A stretch of DNA of 64,000 bases from G965218495 sp965262785 (GCA_965262785.1 OZ253559.1:1240001-1304000); one strand, 5' to 3'; numbered from the stretch's first letter, positions 50,580 through 60,267 are shown. Notes: generated from the letters alone by a model not told the origin. Translations and numbers: made by a program.

Positions 50580-53090
50580 CTAAAAGGCGTGCCCAAACCG
50601 AAAATATGCCGCTGGTTCACGTAGCCCCGTCGGCCACCAGCCAGCCTCCAGACGCGCTGGGTCCCATGCCCGGTATGCGACGTCAAAGCGCGCAATAAGA
50701 TACGCCCATGAAAGGCGAAGGCCCATGCCGGTGCCGACGCCCATCTCCTTGACAAAGTTGTTTAGCGCAAAGCGCCCGTCTGGCGCGTTGGGTGCCAGGT
50801 TCGCGAAGCCTGGGTTTCGCGGACCAAACCACACGTTGCCTGCATCCCCAAAAGCGGCTAAGATCCACTCCGCGCCAAGCGTATGATCGAGAAGGGTGTG
50901 CCGCAGCTCGGCACTGAACTCCAGCTTAATGTCCCCGCCTAGGATGTTGGTGGCGTCCGCGTCGTCGGCTACGCCGGTGCTGAAGTTCGTGGCTCCCGGA
51001 CCGAGCTGCCTGAGATGCCAGCCTCGCACGCTGGACGCGCCTCCGCTGAAGAAGCGCCGAAAGAATGGCACGTTGTCGGCCTGACCTATCGGTCGCGCCC
51101 AGCCTCCCACGGCTTTCAGTGCCAACACGTTGGAAGAGCCAACCCTGAGATAGTGCCGGAAGTCCGCCACCAGCCGTATGTACTGGCGGTAATTCATGCG
51201 GTCGCGGGAGCCGCTGCCTCGAAAGAATGGAAGCCCGGGCAGGCTTCCTTCCACGCGCCCGGCGCTATAGACGTACCGATCGAGCAGGTAGGGCAGGTTG
51301 CCGCCGAGCTCTACGGCGGCCTCATAGCTGAAGCCCTGATCCCGACGCAAGGGGTTGACCCGCTCACTGCGGAAGGTATAGCGAATGGCGTTGTTGATTT
51401 GGGGATGCGTGTAGTCTTCCAGCACCTGCGCTCGCTGGACAGGGTCGGACACGATAAGGCTATCGTCAGCACCAAGAATGCGATCCAGGAAACGATACTT
51501 GAAGCCCCTCAGAGTGTCCGGGTTGCTGAGGCTCACGTCGAGCAAGTCAACAAAGGATGTGACTGTAGGACTGTGACGCATCTCCAGACGGATGCGGGCG
51601 GTGCCCCGGCCACGCAGCAGCAGGCGCAGGTCCTCACGTCGGGCCGTGAGGAGGGTCACCGTAAAGCGTGTACGGGCTTGGTTCAGGCCAAGCCGGTCTT
51701 CGAGGTCGTGGAATGGCGCTACGAGATAGGGTAGTGAAAGTGAAGCGGAGACTTCGCCCTGGCTTGATGAAAATACGGTCGAGTCCACATCCGCGGCTAC
51801 TGACGCCGTGCTGCTGATACGCAACAACTCGCCGCTGCCAATGAGGTTGACATTTTCATACGAAAGGCTCAGCCCAGCGCCTAATTCACTGCCTACGCCG
51901 CCCAGAACACCGCTGCTCTGCAGCACAAAAGTCTGCATCCCAAACTGATGACGCGGCCGCGTGCGGACCGTAATTAGGTGCGGAAGTGCTGCACCCGTTG
52001 GCGGCTGCGGCGCGATGTCGGTAAATGAAAAGATCCCGGTGGCTTCCAGGCGCTGCTTCGTCTGCTGAAGGGCGGACTGGTTGTAAGGAGCGCCCGGGCG
52101 CATGCGTAGTGCATGGGTCAACAGGCCCGGCGATATGCGGACGCCGGGCTCCATGCGGTACGAGACAAGCGAGTCTCCGCCGATCTCCGCTGCACCTGCA
52201 GATTCAGCCAGGCCCAGAGGCCCTTCAACGTCGAAGTGAATGGCGCCGTACAGGTACCGCGGTCCCGGGCGAACGCGCATCACCACGTCCAGCGAGTCCG
52301 GGGGATACGGCGTTACGAATGCTGTGATGGAGTCGCGCGTGATGGCGGCGAACCCCTCATCGCGAAGCGCGGCCAAGAGTCGCCGCCGCTCTTCGACCAG
52401 TAAAGGTTCGGAATACCGCCGAGGCACTGCGCGGTATTCCAGGGGCGTGCCGCTGCTTTGAGTCTGCGGCGTCAGCAGGGACTCGTCAACCAGTGCATTC
52501 TGGAGCGCCAGGTCAAGGCTGTCAAGTCCCTCAAATCTGATGCGGCGGAAGTATGTGGCGGGACCCGGGTAGATTTCAAATGATACCGACGCCCGCTTGC
52601 CGCTGCGTGTGGTGTCAATGCGAGCGCTGATCTCTGCCTCGCGGAATCCCTCCTGAGCAAAGAAGCTGCGTAGTTGTTCCAAATCGGCCGCAATTGTGGA
52701 ACTGTCGAGCCAAGCCGGGGGCTCGCCGCTTGCCATGAGTGCGCGTCCGATGCGCTGCCCAGCGTGACCCTGGTCGCCCAAGCGGTAAAGCCATACCCAC
52801 CAGGTGAAGCCCCGAATACCAAGGATCAGCCGATTGGGGGTTGTGCGAATGCGGCGTTCCAGAGTAGCGGCAGAAAAATGCTCGCTGCCGATGAATCGGA
52901 CGCGGTCAACGATCGGTCGCTGCTGTGCCGCAGCTTCTGTCGCTGTCAGCAGCGAGAGAACTAGTACGGCTGCCCGTCCGAGTTTCCGCGCAGCCTGTCT
53001 GCAGTCACTCGTCCGAGAAGTAGAAATCGTCGTCGGCCGTCGGAAAGTCGGGCCAGATTTCTTCAATGCTCTCGTAGGGCTCCCCTTCAT
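50580..53090 (-). CDS. BamA/TamA-family outer membrane protein (Omp85)
   Basis: Up to 836 residues. Hydrophobic signal RAAVLVLSLLTATEAAAQQ near residues 39-57, then POTRA-like repeats (IVDRVRFIGSEHFSAATLERRIRT, ATYFRRIRFEGLDSLDLA, DVVMRVRPGPRYLYGAIHFDVEGP) and a C-terminal beta-barrel (from about 440) with FSGGASSVRGWHLRQLGPG, the VRGF-like lid-lock motif of Omp85 proteins (VRGW here), and a final aromatic residue. It inserts or translocates outer-membrane proteins, or is a TamA-like relative. The only start (ATG 53090) lies inside the DUF2795 gene in another frame; a weaker non-ATG start closer to the signal cannot be excluded. Confidence 0.9.
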   Translation of the reverse strand: MKGSPTRALKKSGPTFRRPTTISTSRTSDCRQAARKLGRAAVLVLSLLTATEAAAQQRPIVDRVRFIGSEHFSAATLERRIRTTPNRLILGIRGFTWWVWLYRLGDQGHAGQRIGRALMASGEPPAWLDSSTIAADLEQLRSFFAQEGFREAEISARIDTTRSGKRASVSFEIYPGPATYFRRIRFEGLDSLDLALQNALVDESLLTPQTQSSGTPLEYRAVPRRYSEPLLVEERRRLLAALRDEGFAAITRDSITAFVTPYPPDSLDVVMRVRPGPRYLYGAIHFDVEGPLGLAESAGAAEIGGDSLVSYRMEPGVRISPGLLTHALRMRPGAPYNQSALQQTKQRLEATGIFSFTDIAPQPPTGAALPHLITVRTRPRHQFGMQTFVLQSSGVLGGVGSELGAGLSLSYENVNLIGSGELLRISSTASVAADVDSTVFSSSQGEVSASLSLPYLVAPFHDLEDRLGLNQARTRFTVTLLTARREDLRLLLRGRGTARIRLEMRHSPTVTSFVDLLDVSLSNPDTLRGFKYRFLDRILGADDSLIVSDPVQRAQVLEDYTHPQINNAIRYTFRSERVNPLRRDQGFSYEAAVELGGNLPYLLDRYVYSAGRVEGSLPGLPFFRGSGSRDRMNYRQYIRLVADFRHYLRVGSSNVLALKAVGGWARPIGQADNVPFFRRFFSGGASSVRGWHLRQLGPGATNFSTGVADDADATNILGGDIKLEFSAELRHTLLDHTLGAEWILAAFGDAGNVWFGPRNPGFANLAPNAPDGRFALNNFVKEMGVGTGMGLRLSWAYLIARFDVAYRAWDPARLEAGWWPTGLREPAAYFRFGHAF

Positions 53091-53226
53091 CCTCTAGCTC
53101 CGAAAGGTTTTCTATGACCTCAACGGGAGCGCCCGTACGTTCAGCGTAGTCAATGAGTTCATCCTGGGTCGCAGGCCATGGCGCGTCTTCCAGATAAGAA
53201 GCCAACTCAAGCGTCCAATATCCCAT
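53005..53226 (-). CDS. DUF2795-domain small acidic protein
   Basis: 73 residues. MGYWTLELASYLEDAPWPATQDELIDYAERTGAPVEVIENLSELEDEGE is a typical DUF2795 helical domain, followed by an acidic tail rich in Asp, Glu and aromatic residues (YESIEEIWPDFPTADDDFYF). In Bacteroidota and relatives such small proteins are found beside Omp85 or membrane genes without a known role. The stop lies 86 bp past the start of the next frame, so the two genes overlap. Confidence 0.85.
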   Translation of the reverse strand: MGYWTLELASYLEDAPWPATQDELIDYAERTGAPVEVIENLSELEDEGEPYESIEEIWPDFPTADDDFYFSDE

Positions 53227-53348
53227 AGGACTCTAGCCGATCATAATGATATGTTTCCAATTGTGCGCGCTATTTGACACGCGCGAGAGTAGATAAGCAT
53301 ACAAACGGGAATATGCAACACACATTCAAAGCCGCTACATCGCGCAGG

Positions 53349-54311
53349 CTACTCTTGCGCCGCTTTGTTCAGGATGGCTCGATACTCGCTGGCGCTCAAT
53401 TGTAGCGCCAGAAACGGACGAGGGTTAAGGGCCCGGCCTTTGGCATCCTGGACTTCATAGTGCACATGGGGTGCTTCAGACAGCCCCGTATTGCCACTCC
53501 TTGCGATAACTTGCCCGCGTTTGACACGCTGTCCTGGCCGGATATTCGCCATCACCGCTGACAGGTGTCCGTAAAGCGTCTTGTAGCCAGCGGTCGGATG
53601 GCTGATTAGGATATGAATGCCATAGCCGTACCGGCTATGTATTACTTCTTCAATAACGCCGAAAGCAGTGGCATGTACAGGCGTGCCCGTTGGTGTAGTG
53701 ATGTCAACCCCCGGGTGGTGCCTACGCGTCTTGATGATTGGGTGTTGACGCATCCCAAAGGACGATGTCAGATGCCCTGTGGAGGGCATGATGCTGGGGA
53801 TCTCTTCGATGCGCTCCTCAAAGGTTTTGGCCAGCGCCATCAGTTCCTGCGTGCTGGTGGACTGAAGGTTTACGCGGCGCTCCAATCGATCCAGCTGCCC
53901 ATCCACCCGGCTGAGAATACTAGCCGTGGAGGTGCTGAACCGGTTATACTCTTCGTATGACTCGCTGCCCCCCACGCCAACTTCGCGAACTGCACCCGGG
54001 ATGTCGTCCACCTGGAGCATGACGCGGTAGATCTCCTGGTCCCGAAGCTCCAGCTCATCCAGGCGCTCCTCGAAATGGGTGATCCGGGTCTCGGCCGCCA
54101 ATACCTCCGCCTGCAGGTACCGATTCTCCTCCATAAGGGCAAGTTCCTCAGGAGATGAACTAACTAAGTCGAATGCGACGAAAATCCCCGTCGCGACGAG
54201 CAGCACCAGCGCGCCGCCGATGCCAACGCGCGTCATACCGTGGTGCCAAGTGATCTTTGCCGGTACCCAGTCCAGCAGCTCCGGGTCCCATTTGTAGCGA
54301 TTTCTCTTCAT
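53349..54311 (-). CDS. M23-family peptidase with transmembrane and coiled-coil region
   Basis: 320 residues from the ATG at 54311 (MKRNRYKWDPELLDWVPAKI); a longer frame adds 35 unconserved residues. One N-terminal membrane helix (VGIGGALVLLVATGIFVAF), then a coiled coil (about 50-150: LALMEENRYLQAEVLAAETRITHFEERLDELE), and the LytM domain: SSFGMRQHPI, RRHHPGVDITTPTGTPVHATAFGVIEEV (zinc His and Asp), YKTLYGHLS and PHVHYEVQDAKGR (HxH). A cell-wall endopeptidase or divisome activator. The order of TM, coil and M23 is typical for FCB-group proteins named M23 family metallopeptidase. Confidence 0.93.
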   Translation of the reverse strand: MKRNRYKWDPELLDWVPAKITWHHGMTRVGIGGALVLLVATGIFVAFDLVSSSPEELALMEENRYLQAEVLAAETRITHFEERLDELELRDQEIYRVMLQVDDIPGAVREVGVGGSESYEEYNRFSTSTASILSRVDGQLDRLERRVNLQSTSTQELMALAKTFEERIEEIPSIMPSTGHLTSSFGMRQHPIIKTRRHHPGVDITTPTGTPVHATAFGVIEEVIHSRYGYGIHILISHPTAGYKTLYGHLSAVMANIRPGQRVKRGQVIARSGNTGLSEAPHVHYEVQDAKGRALNPRPFLALQLSASEYRAILNKAAQE

Positions 54312-54500
54312 CGAGCGTGCTTTTTCAGAGCAGTATCCGGCTCTTGCTATCCCCTCCCGAGACACACTTCGCACAGCCAATCGGTGGTACGCCAAGCCTA
54401 ACGAATATAAACGCAAGTCCGGCGCGTGTCAACTGTGCAGGCAATTTGGTTTAATGGTTAAAGAACTACTTTAAGTAAAACGAAAATGTTCCGGCGGCTT

Positions 54501-55496
54501 CTACGGTACTTCAATGGTTTCCATCACGCGTTGGACGACAGTTTCGGCTTCCATCTCTTCGGCTTCGGCCTCATACGTGATGACGACGCGGTGCCGGAGC
54601 ACATCCATGGCCACCGACCTCACGTCTTCCGGTGTGACGTACGCACGCGTCTGGAGAAAGGCGTGTGCGCGTGCTGCCAAGTTCAAGTTGATGCTTGCGC
54701 GCGGCGAAGCCCCAAAGTCAATCAGTGGCGCTAGTGACGACAGGTTATAGCGGCCTGGTTCCCTGGTTGCCAACACGAGGTTCACGATATACTCCTCGAC
54801 GCGTTCATCCATGTACAGGTCGTTTAGTACTAAACGCGCAGAAAGGATTTGCTCCGGCTGCACAACCGGCCTGATCTGGTAGCTAGGTCCGGTCCGTGCC
54901 TTTCGGCGCATAATCTCCAATTCCTCGGATCGGGACGGATATCCGACCTTGATCTTCATCATAAACCGATCTACTTGGGCTTCGGGCAACGGGTAGGTGC
55001 CTTCCTGCTCAATGGGGTTCTGTGTGGCCAAGACCAAAAAGGGCTCTTCCAGCGGAAAGGTGGTTTCGCCGATGGTTATCTGGCGTTCCTGCATGCTCTC
55101 CAGCAGCGCGCTTTGCACTTTGGCCGGAGACCGGTTGATTTCGTCGGCCAAAATCATGTTCGCAAACAGTGGACCCTTCTTGATGGAGAAGTCACCCGTT
55201 TTCTGGTTATAGATCAGCGTTCCAAGCAGGTCTGCAGGCAAGAGGTCCGGCGTGAATTGGATGCGCTGGAAACGCATCCCAATGGCGCTGGCCAAAGAGC
55301 TTACGGTCAACGTCTTTGCCAGCCCAGGCACGCCTTCCAGCAGGACATGCCCGCTAGCTAAGAGCCCGATCAAGAGGCGCTCTACCATGTAATGCTGACC
55401 CACCAGTACATGGGACAGCTCCGCTCGAAGGTCTCGTATGAAGGTGCTCTCGGCCTGAATGCGTGCGGTCAATTCCTTCAGGTCAAACTGCGACAT
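54501..55496 (-). CDS. MoxR-family AAA+ ATPase
   Basis: 331 residues from the ATG at 55496 (an upstream TTG adds 8). Walker A HVLLEGVPGLAKTLTVSSLA (GVPGxAKT), LPADLLGTLIYNQKTGDF, Walker B ANMILADEINRSPAKVQSALLESMQERQITI (DEIN), sensor 1 LVLATQNPIEQEGTYPLPEAQVDRF and the lid domain (ASPRASINLNLAARAHAFL). MoxR proteins act as chaperones for VWA-domain partners. The expected downstream DUF58/VWA gene is not adjacent here. Confidence 0.95.
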   Translation of the reverse strand: MSQFDLKELTARIQAESTFIRDLRAELSHVLVGQHYMVERLLIGLLASGHVLLEGVPGLAKTLTVSSLASAIGMRFQRIQFTPDLLPADLLGTLIYNQKTGDFSIKKGPLFANMILADEINRSPAKVQSALLESMQERQITIGETTFPLEEPFLVLATQNPIEQEGTYPLPEAQVDRFMMKIKVGYPSRSEELEIMRRKARTGPSYQIRPVVQPEQILSARLVLNDLYMDERVEEYIVNLVLATREPGRYNLSSLAPLIDFGASPRASINLNLAARAHAFLQTRAYVTPEDVRSVAMDVLRHRVVITYEAEAEEMEAETVVQRVMETIEVP

Positions 55497-55556
55497 TTTT
55501 GCCGGTGCTCTTTTGTTCAAAGGCGCATACGTACGCCGCCCTACGCGCCATGTTCT

Positions 55557-56477
55557 TCATTGCAGGCGTTCGCCCGGTGGCAGTATGTATCCGTTAAGGA
55601 AGGCGGCGACCTCCATGCGGCGATGCCCTTGCCGCTGCAACCGCAGTATCTCCACTGCACCTGCGCCGCATGCTATGCGGAGTCGGGGATGCTCTTCCAG
55701 GACTTCTCCCGGCGCGCCTGAACCGGCAGCCGGGCGAGTGGCTAGAATCTTCAAGCGTTGGCTCCCGTGGCGTGTCCAAGCACCGGGATAAGGCGACAGC
55801 CCCCGGCAGTGGTTGTGGACTTCATTGGCAGCCTTATGCCATGGCACCCGGCAGTCTTCTTTGAAGATCTTGGGCGCGGGCGAAGCCAGAGTTGCGTCTT
55901 GTGGCAAAGCATGGGCCCGTCCACTGGCGATGCGGCGTGCGGTTTCCAGCACTGCGCGTGCCCCAAGTAGCTTCAGGCGGTCGTGTACTATGCCCGAGTC
56001 TTCATCCGGCCGGATCCGCGTGGGCCAGCGCAGAATCACATTGCCGGTATCCACCTTGTCTTGCAGGAAAAACGTTGTCACACCTGTCACATGTTCCCCA
56101 GCCATGAGGGCGCGGTTAATGGGGGCGGCGCCCCGGTAGCGGGGAAGAAGCGAAGCATGCAGGTTAAAGGTCCCCAATCGGGATGCCCCAAAGACGGCGC
56201 GAGGCAGGATCCGGAATGCTACAACGGCGATGATATCCGGTTGCAGCGCGCGCACTTCTTCCGCGAAAGCAGACGCATTCACATTTGCTGGTTGCAAAAT
56301 CGCGCCGATGCCCAGCGCCTCTGCGGCCATCTTCACGGGCGTGGGCGTGGTGCGGCGCCCGCGCCCACGTGGCCTGTCCGGGCCCGTGACGACCGCCACC
56401 GGGCACAAGCCACCCTGAGAGAGGACCTGGAGCGAGGGCACCGCAAACTCGGGGGTGCCCATGAACAGAATTCGCAA
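55557..56477 (-). CDS. fmt: Methionyl-tRNA formyltransferase
   Basis: 306 residues. N-terminal formyltransferase domain: MRILFMGTPEFAVPSLQVL, PDIIAVVAFRILPRAVF, then FNLHASLLPRYRGAAPINRALMAGEHVTGVT (SLLPRYRGAAPI motif; Asn, His and the DTG motif in QDKVDTGNVILR). The C-terminal domain contains NEVHNHCRGLSPYPGAW. It adds the formyl group to initiator Met-tRNA. Often in an operon with def, but here an IS3-type element sits about 20 bp upstream of its ATG, so its original promoter or upstream partner has been separated. Confidence 0.96.
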   Translation of the reverse strand: MRILFMGTPEFAVPSLQVLSQGGLCPVAVVTGPDRPRGRGRRTTPTPVKMAAEALGIGAILQPANVNASAFAEEVRALQPDIIAVVAFRILPRAVFGASRLGTFNLHASLLPRYRGAAPINRALMAGEHVTGVTTFFLQDKVDTGNVILRWPTRIRPDEDSGIVHDRLKLLGARAVLETARRIASGRAHALPQDATLASPAPKIFKEDCRVPWHKAANEVHNHCRGLSPYPGAWTRHGSQRLKILATRPAAGSGAPGEVLEEHPRLRIACGAGAVEILRLQRQGHRRMEVAAFLNGYILPPGERLQ

Positions 56478-56513
56478 AGTTGGAGAGCGTTGACGTATTC
56501 AGTCTTGTACGCA

Positions 56514-57508
56514 TCAGCGGTGCTTACACTCCGAATCGGGTGCGGGGAAGGGCCGCTCCTGTATCAATGCCTGGAGCGGGGGCGCACGTGGTGTGGAGAT
56601 TGGCCACCCTGCTGATGGGCCAAGGCGCGCGCGCAACTGCGGCGCTTGCCACACCTTGAGGGTCAAGCCGTCACGGACCGTGGACGGGTGCATCAACGCG
56701 ATGCGCGTGCGGTAGAACGCATGGTTGCACCAGTAGAAGAAGCACCGCGCCCAACTCCAGGCGTCCTCCAAAGAACCGCAGCGTGGCTCGTAGGTCCTGT
56801 GGTACTTCGCTGTGCGGAATAGCATCTCCGAATACGGGTTGTTATTCGAACGATACAGACGGCTGTAGGAGCCTTCCACTCCCAGGTCCGGCAGCAGCTG
56901 TACATACGTTTTGGAGACTATGACTGGGCCACGATCCCAATGGATGTCCAGTCGGCCCTGAGTCATATTCTGGCGTGCGCAAGTAGCCGTGATGAAATCC
57001 TTTGCCAGCGTGGCGGACTCATAGGACGCTAGGGTCGAGCCCGCTATGTGGCGGCTAAAGACATCCAGAATCACGTAGCGTTTGAAGTACAGGCCCTTCT
57101 TCGGGGCCCCGTGCGGGGTGATATCCCACGTCCAAAGCTCATTCAGACCATAGGCCAACCGCTCCGGCTGCGCGTACGGAGGATGTACGCGCCGATCCCT
57201 GCGCTCGTGAATCTCCTTGAATTCATGGAGGATGCCAGACATGGTGCGCCAGTGGCAGATATAAGTGCCTTCATCCAGGAGCGTTGCCCAGATCTGACGC
57301 GGCGGCAGGTCCAGGAACCGCTCCGAGTTCAGCATCGCACGAATCTCGGCCCTTCGGACAATCGACGCCGGCTCCTGTAGTCGGAGGCCCGAGAGATCCC
57401 CACATGCCGGCAGGCCTCCCTCGTACCCATGACCGTGCGCAGTGCCGTCACCATCTCCCTCATGGCTGGTCGGCCTCGCTCTGGCTGCTGATGCCAAGCA
57501 GCGTGCAA
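56514..57508 (-). pseudogene. IS3-type transposase orfB, altered at its 5' end
   Basis: The integrase-core DDE domain is recognisable: LWTWDITPHGAPKKGLYFKRYVILDVFSRHIAG (first Asp), RLDIHWDRGPVIVSK (second Asp, in the usual HADRG position) and YRSNNNPYSEMLFRTAKY (Glu). The N-terminal helix-turn-helix region is scrambled between frames around 57350-57480 (RHVGISRASDYRSRRRL-like sequence lies in another frame), and no proper start codon is evident. Probably inactive. Confidence 0.75.
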
Positions 57509-57869
57509 ACTTTTTTTTTTGAACCTCTATGATGGCTTCCGCCTTCTCCAGCTGTTACCGGGACTGATTGAGATGCTTGCACAACTGTCGGGTCTCCTTG
57601 TCCTTCGCCAGCAGATCCCTTCCTGCCTGCGTCAAGCCGCAGAGCGTGCCGCGCTCGCGCTGCTGCCGCCACTGCGCCAGATGAGACGAATAGATGCCTT
57701 CTCGGCGCAGTACCGAGCCGACCTCTCCGGGCCTACATCATGCATCGGCCTCGTCCAGAATATGCAGCTTGTAACTGGCGCTGAATCTGCGGCGCTTGGC
57801 CTTGGGGACCACTTCCGTTGGAGGGGCCTCTGCAGACCCGTTCGTGAACGAAGAATGCTTGGCTTCCAT
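57460..57869 (-). pseudogene. IS3-type orfA with internal stops
   Basis: From the ATG at 57869 the product begins MEAKHSSFTNGSAEAPPTEV then KRRRFSASYKLHILDEADA, a normal IS3 orfA helix-turn-helix start, but hits TGA. In the shifted frame PGEVGSVLRREGIYSSHLAQW continues the protein. A further TAA interrupts before QLEKAEAIIEVQKKKVCTLL. A run of ten A residues (complement of 57511-57520) lies at the junction to orfB, where this family often uses programmed frameshifting. Confidence 0.7.
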
Positions 57870-57911
57870 GATCAATTAGGGGTTTAATGATAGATTGGTT
57901 AGGCTGAATTG

Positions 57912-59052
57912 CCCGACTTGTCCCGCCGCATGAATCCCACCGCGGCTACGCCAACAATGTATTGGACTGTCTCACTCTTTGATGGCGCAGAGGGAGGTGG
58001 CAGTGTTGCTCACGATTCCTTTCAATGTCTTGCCATCCGTAAAAGCAACTGCCTTTCACGCCCACTCTCACGATTGACCACGCATAACTCGCTCAGAAAT
58101 GTGCTCGGTTCAGCGTCATAACATGGAACTTTCCCAGCTATATTCTGCCAGTTAGCGTGATGCCCCTCCTCAGCTGAAGTGGGGGAGCAGGTCCATTCGC
58201 GCCACGGCCGTAAGTTCGAGCTTGCAAGATTCATCCTCGAAGATGGTCTTGTAATTGCATAAAGTGGCTGCTGATGACACAAGCTTCTTGGGCAGTGACT
58301 TGGTAAGCTTTCAACGCCACAAATTAGGTCTTCCGCGATTTCTGCAGCTAGTAATTCCGGCTCGGGCAGGTTGTGCCTGGCCTCCAGAATGCTGTCCCTT
58401 GGCCATAAGATTCCAGGATCAGCTTGTCTCGTTTGGCCATTGCGTCGTTCTCAAACGCTCTCCGCCGACCATCCTCGAACTCCGGGCTCTCCACGCTTGC
58501 TGCTGTACACGGAGCTTGTCCTCCCGCTAGCAAGCTACGAAGTCGTCGAGTTTCGTTCGCCAGAGCGACTTCATCCTGAATGTGTAGTGCTTGTCCTGCG
58601 TTGGTCGTAGACCCAAAGTCGCTAAATCCAGGGCTTCTTCCGCGCGGAATTGGCGTCGAAGAGCGGAACGGCGTTTTGGGCCCTACTTTGTCAGGCGGCC
58701 CCCTTGGCCCATCGGCGAAAAAGGGATCACTGGTAACCCAGCCCAACCTCCGCCTTGATGAACAATTCCCGGCGGACTCGGAGGCAACAATGAAAACGAA
58801 CAGTGCGACCCCCCAATCAAACCTACCATTCGAACTCAAGGCTGGCTCCTAGTCGCCGTGCTGTCGATCGGAGCAGCAGTCACCAGCGCGACCGTAAGGC
58901 GTCCGGCCCAAGACGACCTGTGCTGGGATGGATTGGCTGCGAACACGCTATCGTCTCGGCTCCTGTTGCGTCGCGACCTCTCGCCCTCATCCTGATTGCC
59001 GCAACGTTCGCATGCTGAATGGCGTTTTAGGCTATCCTCCGCCCCCGACGGA
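57912..59052. other. Degenerate region upstream of the defence-like operon
   Basis: About 1.1 kb without an intact gene. Fragments on the minus strand between about 58000 and 58620 look like decayed coding sequence in several frames (see the separate entry). The part from 58620 to 59050 shows nothing recognisable; the promoter of the downstream operon should lie there. Confidence 0.5.
58023..58610 (-). pseudogene. Possible remnant of a restriction-modification (hsdM/hsdS-like) gene
   Basis: Protein-like pieces in three minus-strand frames: EVALANETRRLRSLLAGGQA (about 58570-58520), ILEARHNLPEPELLAAEIAE then DLICGVES (about 58400-58310), KTIFEDESCKLELTAVARMD (about 58250-58190) and TDGKTLKGIVSNTATSLCAI (about 58040-57985). 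The ARHNLPEPELLAAEI-EDL stretch resembles C-terminal parts of type I DNA methylases or specificity subunits. The assignment is weak, and the frames are broken by several stops. Confidence 0.3.
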
Positions 59053-60267
59053 ATGTCCCTAACACTGAGCTGGATTGACCACGACCAACAGGCCAGGGAG
59101 CGCATGGAACGCATCCTCGCTCTTTTCGAGGAGCGCGATACCCGTGACGAACTTGGGCTCGGCGCGATTCGCGATTCCTTCTCCGACCTCCTCTTTCCGG
59201 GCACAAGCACCATTCAAACCCGGTTGCGCTACTTTCTCATTGTGCCGTGGGTCTACTGCAGCCTGGAGAAACAGAGAGTCTCCAGTAGCGACGTTTCCCG
59301 GAGGGCTCGAGAACTTGAGCTCGATATCGGAGAATGCCTTCTGGCCAACGGTGAAAACGAGGGCGTGTTCGGGGTCAAGGCTGGACGCAGACTCAAGCGG
59401 CTTCCAAGTTCAGTGTACTGGGCTGGGCTGGGGGCCTGGGGACTGCGCCAGTTTGACGGTGCACAAAGTCGATACCACCGTGCCCTGGACGCGATCTACA
59501 GACGACGACATCTTTCCGAGAAGACAGGCAAGGGATCGGAGTTGGCGGTTGGTCCGGCCATTACATGGCACCCCGGGCTCCCTGATCCACCTCGCCAATT
59601 TCCTCATGACGTAACATTCGCGCTCACCAAATACGAAGCAGAGTACTTTAGGGATCGGGTGGCATTCGCGGCGCGAAAGAGCCTGCTTGCACGCCTTTTT
59701 GCACAGGCTCGGCTGGTCGACTGCAGATTCCCTTGGGAACACCCCGACTACGCTGGATTCGATGAGGCACACAAGAAGGCACTCGATCATGCCCGTCTCT
59801 TTTCCGACGTGATGCACGGCGCCGCACTGCTATACAACCTCCTTCTCGCCCGGCGCGCCGAACGTGATGCGTTGAATGAGGACTACAGAGCCCGGCTCCA
59901 GCAGTGGTGGAGTGGACTGGATTTAGGAGCAGTCAGCCACTGGTCGCTCGACGACTTGTGGAGCACGATCGAAGGGCAGGGACACAGGATTAGTCCGGCC
60001 GCACAACGTTTTGTGACTCGGTGGGTCGACCTCGCCAAGACGGGGGAACTGGGCTCTGCCGCGGCCGGAGTTCCCGTGGAGGGATCAGCGCCCGCACGCC
60101 TAGTGGAGGAGAGGGAACGACGCCTTAAAGGGCCACGCTCCCGGTTCGCCAACCAGCGATCACTCGATCAGTGGACCGGGGCATCCGGCATCGATCGGAT
60201 GACTTTTCGGTGGGCTGGAGTGCGCTCATTCCTAGGGGACCTTGCCGCTGGTCTGGAGGCTACGTGA
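59053..60267 (+). CDS. DUF6361-like protein, first gene of a putative defence operon
   Basis: 404 residues from the ATG at 59053 (MSLTLSWIDHDQQARERMER); an upstream TTG-type extension is rejected. Features: LDELGLGAIRDSFSDLLFPGTSTIQTRLRYFLIVPWVY near residues 30-70, a long helical middle, and a C-terminal SRFANQRSLDQWTGASGIDRMTFRWAGVRSFLGDL. This matches what I remember of the DUF6361 family, which commonly sits beside a PLD-type nuclease and a helicase. No catalytic motif is visible. It may be a sensor or DNA-binding adaptor. The stop overlaps the next start (GTGA at 60264-60267). Confidence 0.7.
   Translation: MSLTLSWIDHDQQARERMERILALFEERDTRDELGLGAIRDSFSDLLFPGTSTIQTRLRYFLIVPWVYCSLEKQRVSSSDVSRRARELELDIGECLLANGENEGVFGVKAGRRLKRLPSSVYWAGLGAWGLRQFDGAQSRYHRALDAIYRRRHLSEKTGKGSELAVGPAITWHPGLPDPPRQFPHDVTFALTKYEAEYFRDRVAFAARKSLLARLFAQARLVDCRFPWEHPDYAGFDEAHKKALDHARLFSDVMHGAALLYNLLLARRAERDALNEDYRARLQQWWSGLDLGAVSHWSLDDLWSTIEGQGHRISPAAQRFVTRWVDLAKTGELGSAAAGVPVEGSAPARLVEERERRLKGPRSRFANQRSLDQWTGASGIDRMTFRWAGVRSFLGDLAAGLEAT

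Larger units (their letters stand above)
56496..57910 (-). mobile_element. Decayed IS3-family element
   Basis: Contains orfA-like and orfB-like frames on the minus strand. Candidate ends: TATTCAGTCTTGTA (56496-56509) and the inverted AATTCAGCCTAACC (complement of 57897-57910), sharing ATTCAG(T/C)CT. Both genes carry disabling changes, so it is probably not mobile on its own. It lies between fmt and the defence-like operon. Confidence 0.6.

Noticed and set aside
57511..57520. Ten-T run as a transcription terminator
   Set aside because: No GC-rich hairpin precedes it on either strand, and it falls at the orfA/orfB junction where IS3 elements carry an A-rich slippery site.
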